A stretch of DNA of 15,369 bases, taken from DASSUC01 sp035649895. GTDB taxonomy: Bacteria; Actinomycetota; Actinomycetes; Mycobacteriales; Micromonosporaceae. The notes beneath the pieces were generated by a model that saw only the letters and a program-made list of their open reading frames with translations, was not told where the DNA came from and made no database searches. A program made the position numbers and the translations under genes. The DNA lies in assembly GCA_035649895.1 (NCBI GenBank), contig DASRIS010000046.1:1-15369 (forward strand). Reading direction: 5' to 3'. Of the stretch, positions 13,538 through 15,369 are shown one piece after another. Each line of letters opens with the position of its first letter. Position 1 is the first letter of the stretch.

Positions 13538-14823
13538 CCGCGGTCAGCATCCCGGCCGGGATGCCGCAGTTCGCCGAGGTGCCCCGGCTCGACGTGGCGA
13601 AGGTGCGGGCCGACTTCCCGATCCTGGGCCGGACGGTCAACGGCCACCCGCTGGTCTACCTGGACTCGGCGAACACGTCGCAGAAGCCGCGGCCGGTGCT
13701 CGATGCGATGGCCGAGCACTACGCACGGCACAACGCCAACGTGGCGCGCTCGGTGCACACGCTCGGCACCGAGGCGACCGAGGCGTACGAGGGCGCGCGC
13801 GCCAAGGTGGCCGCGTTCATCGGCGCGGCCTCGCCGGACGAGGTGGTGTTCACGAAGAACTCCACCGAGGCGATCAACCTGGCCGCGTACGCGTTCAGCA
13901 GCACGCGCGAGGGCCGCTTTGCGCTGCGCCCCGGCGACGAGGTGGTGATCTCCGAGATGGAGCACCACTCGAACATCGTGCCGTGGCAGCTGCTGTGCGA
14001 GCGCACCGGCGCCCGGCTGCGCTGGTTCGGCATCACCGACGGCGGCCGCCTCGACGAGTCCAACCTGGACGAGCTGGTCAACGAGCGTACGAAGATCGTC
14101 TCGTACGTGCACGTGTCGAACATCCTGGGCACGGTCAACCCGACCGCGCGGATCACCGAGCGGGCCCGCCAGGTCGGCGCGCTGGTGCTGCTGGACTGCT
14201 CCCAGTCAGCGCCGCACCTGCCGGTCTCCGTCGCCGACCTCGGCGCGGACCTCATCGCGTTCACCGGGCACAAGATGTGCGGCCCGACCGGCATCGGGGT
14301 GCTGTGGGGCCGTGGCGAGCTGCTCGCCGAGATGCCGCCGTTCCTGGGCGGCGGCTCCATGATCGAGACGGTGACGATGGAGCGGACCACGTTCGCCGCC
14401 CCGCCAGCCCGGTTCGAGGCGGGTACCCCGCCGATCGCCCAGGCGGTCGGGCTGGGCGCGGCCGTGGACTACCTGTCCGGCATCGGCATGACGGCCGTCG
14501 CCTGGCACGAGAAGGAGCTGGTCACGTACGCCCTGGACGCGCTGGCGACAGTGCCCGGGCTGCGGGTGTTCGGGCCGGCGTCGCCGGTGGGCCGGGGCGG
14601 CACGATCTCCTTCGCCCTGGACGGGGTCCACCCGCACGACGTGGGCCAGGTGCTCGACGCGCGGGGCGTGCAGGTGCGCGTTGGCCACCACTGCGCGCGG
14701 CCGGTCTGCGCCCGCTTCGGCGTGGCCGCGATGACCCGGGCCTCGTTCTACCTCTACACCACGACCGAAGAGGTCGACGCGCTGGTCCGGGCGCTGGAGG
14801 AGGTGCGGGAGGTGTTCGGGTGA
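13534..14823 (+). CDS. sufS: Cysteine desulfurase SufS
   Basis: A 429-residue PLP-dependent class V aminotransferase-fold enzyme that takes sulfur from L-cysteine as an enzyme-bound persulfide and passes it to SufU. The PLP-binding lysine is K247 (AFTGHKMCGPTGIG), with H144/H145 (SEMEHHSNIVPW) and D221 (LLDCSQSAPH) lining the cofactor. The persulfide cysteine is C387 (RVGHHCARP). N-terminal VYLDSANTSQKP (41-52) is a group II desulfurase feature. The first 15 residues vary and may be flexible. ATG 13534 overlaps the sufC stop (ATGA), and the stop overlaps the sufU ATG (TGATG). Pairing with a SufU, and no SufE gene, suggests the Gram-positive type of sulfur transfer. Confidence 0.96.
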   Translation: MTAVSIPAGMPQFAEVPRLDVAKVRADFPILGRTVNGHPLVYLDSANTSQKPRPVLDAMAEHYARHNANVARSVHTLGTEATEAYEGARAKVAAFIGAASPDEVVFTKNSTEAINLAAYAFSSTREGRFALRPGDEVVISEMEHHSNIVPWQLLCERTGARLRWFGITDGGRLDESNLDELVNERTKIVSYVHVSNILGTVNPTARITERARQVGALVLLDCSQSAPHLPVSVADLGADLIAFTGHKMCGPTGIGVLWGRGELLAEMPPFLGGGSMIETVTMERTTFAAPPARFEAGTPPIAQAVGLGAAVDYLSGIGMTAVAWHEKELVTYALDALATVPGLRVFGPASPVGRGGTISFALDGVHPHDVGQVLDARGVQVRVGHHCARPVCARFGVAAMTRASFYLYTTTEEVDALVRALEEVREVFG

Positions 14824-15369
14824 TGCAGCTGGACAACCTCTACCAGGAGATCATCCTGGACCACTACAAGCGCCCGCACGGCCGCGGGCTGCGCGAGCCG
14901 TACCAGGCGCAGGCCCACCACGTGAACCCGACCTGCGGGGACGAGGTGACCCTGCGGGTCCGGCTCAGCGGGGACACGGTCGAGGACATCTCGTACGACG
15001 GGATCGGCTGCGCGATCAGCCAGGCGTCCGCGAGCGTGCTGTACGAGCAGCTCTCCGGCCGGCCGCTGGGCGAGGCGCTGCGGGTGCACGAGGCGTTCGT
15101 AGAGATGGTCGGCGGCCGTGGCGAGGTCGAGGCGGACGAGGCAGTCCTGGGGGACGGGGTCGCGTTCGCGGGCGTCGCGCGCTACCCGGCCCGGGTGAAG
15201 TGCGCGCTGCTGCCGTGGATGGCCTTCAAGGACGCCGCCAGCCGGGCGGCAGACGGCGGTGGAGCCGCGCGGGCGGCGGATGGTGGTGGGGCCGCGCGGG
15301 CGGCGGATGGTGGTGGGGCCGCGCGGGCGGCGGATGGTGGTGGGGCCGCGCGGGCGGCGGATGGTGGTG
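14823..15369 (+). CDS. sufU: SufU sulfur-transfer protein, 3' end outside window
   Basis: 182 codons are visible without a stop. The first about 143 residues are a normal SufU: NLYQEIILDHYKRPHGRG (5-22), C38 and D40 (NPTCGDEV), C63 (GIGCAISQAS) and C127 (RVKCALLPW). These form the zinc site that accepts persulfide sulfur from SufS. The GVARYPARVKC stretch before C127 belongs to the segment that separates SufU from IscU. From residue 144 the protein turns into repeats of DGGGAARAA encoded by a 27-bp tandem array that runs off the window end, so the true C-terminus is unknown. Typical SufU proteins are about 150 residues, so this tail is extra. ATG 14823 overlaps the sufS stop by one base. Confidence 0.93.
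   Translation, partial: MQLDNLYQEIILDHYKRPHGRGLREPYQAQAHHVNPTCGDEVTLRVRLSGDTVEDISYDGIGCAISQASASVLYEQLSGRPLGEALRVHEAFVEMVGGRGEVEADEAVLGDGVAFAGVARYPARVKCALLPWMAFKDAASRAADGGGAARAADGGGAARAADGGGAARAADGGGAARAADGG
15252..15369 (+). repeat. 27-bp tandem repeat in the 3' part of sufU
   Basis: Units begin at 15252, 15279, 15306, 15333 and 15360 (the last is cut by the window end). Units 2-4 are identical; unit 1 differs by a few synonymous changes (GAC GGC GGT GGA). Each unit reads GAT GGT GGT GGG GCC GCG CGG GCG GCG, giving DGGGAARAA in the sufU frame. Exact identity implies recent expansion. The array may be longer than shown. Confidence 0.97.

Noticed and set aside
14679..14712. Second cysteine (C392) near the SufS active cysteine C387
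   Set aside because: The HHCARPVC form is, to my knowledge, usual in actinobacterial SufS, so it is not a novelty.
15252..15369. CRISPR array
   Set aside because: Units are contiguous without unique spacers and continue the sufU reading frame; it is a minisatellite.

Overview
The window is very G+C-rich DNA with strong third-position GC bias, long open shadow frames and many GTG/TTG starts. This points to a high-GC actinomycete. The gene set and order (tkt-tal-pgi-zwf, ctaB, a small conserved-looking protein, ctaA, then sufR-B-D-Rieske-C-S-U), together with the SKSGST-type Pgi, fit the order Micromonosporales or a close relative. That placement is inference; there is no rRNA or other taxonomic marker here.

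Left part (1-5061, minus strand): a tightly packed central-carbon operon read right to left. It holds transketolase (tkt), transaldolase (tal), glucose-6-phosphate isomerase (pgi) and the first residues of glucose-6-phosphate dehydrogenase (zwf), which runs off the window. tal-pgi and pgi-zwf each share a GTGA stop/start overlap. Together they form the non-oxidative and entry steps of the pentose phosphate pathway, joined to glycolysis.

Middle (5062-8978): a divergent intergenic region with a triple direct repeat and a short upstream ORF that overlaps the ctaB start. ctaB (heme O synthase) follows. Next come about 310 bp of less GC-rich non-coding DNA, a 112-residue unrecognised protein, and an ATP-grasp protein whose first codons contain a perfect 11-bp hairpin. 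ctaA (heme A synthase) is convergent with the ATP-grasp gene, and their 3' ends overlap by 35 bp at an 18-bp perfect palindrome. CtaB and CtaA act in sequence to make heme A for cytochrome c oxidase.

Right part (8979-15369, plus strand): a complete SUF iron-sulfur cluster operon: sufR (Fe-S-sensing repressor), sufB, sufD, a Rieske-type ferredoxin, sufC, sufS and sufU (3' end off the window). Every junction overlaps by 1 or 4 bases, so translation is probably coupled throughout. A dyad over the probable sufR promoter/start is a good candidate autoregulatory operator.

The genes are conserved housekeeping genes, and I do not see a new multi-gene system. The unusual content is fine-scale: in-frame minisatellites inside sufD (9-bp units) and sufU (27-bp units, running off the end), a proline/glycine-rich CtaA tail, the hairpin and palindrome around the ATP-grasp gene, repeat and uORF structure before ctaB, and a recurring -10-like hexamer 6-7 bases before several start codons that suggests leaderless transcripts.
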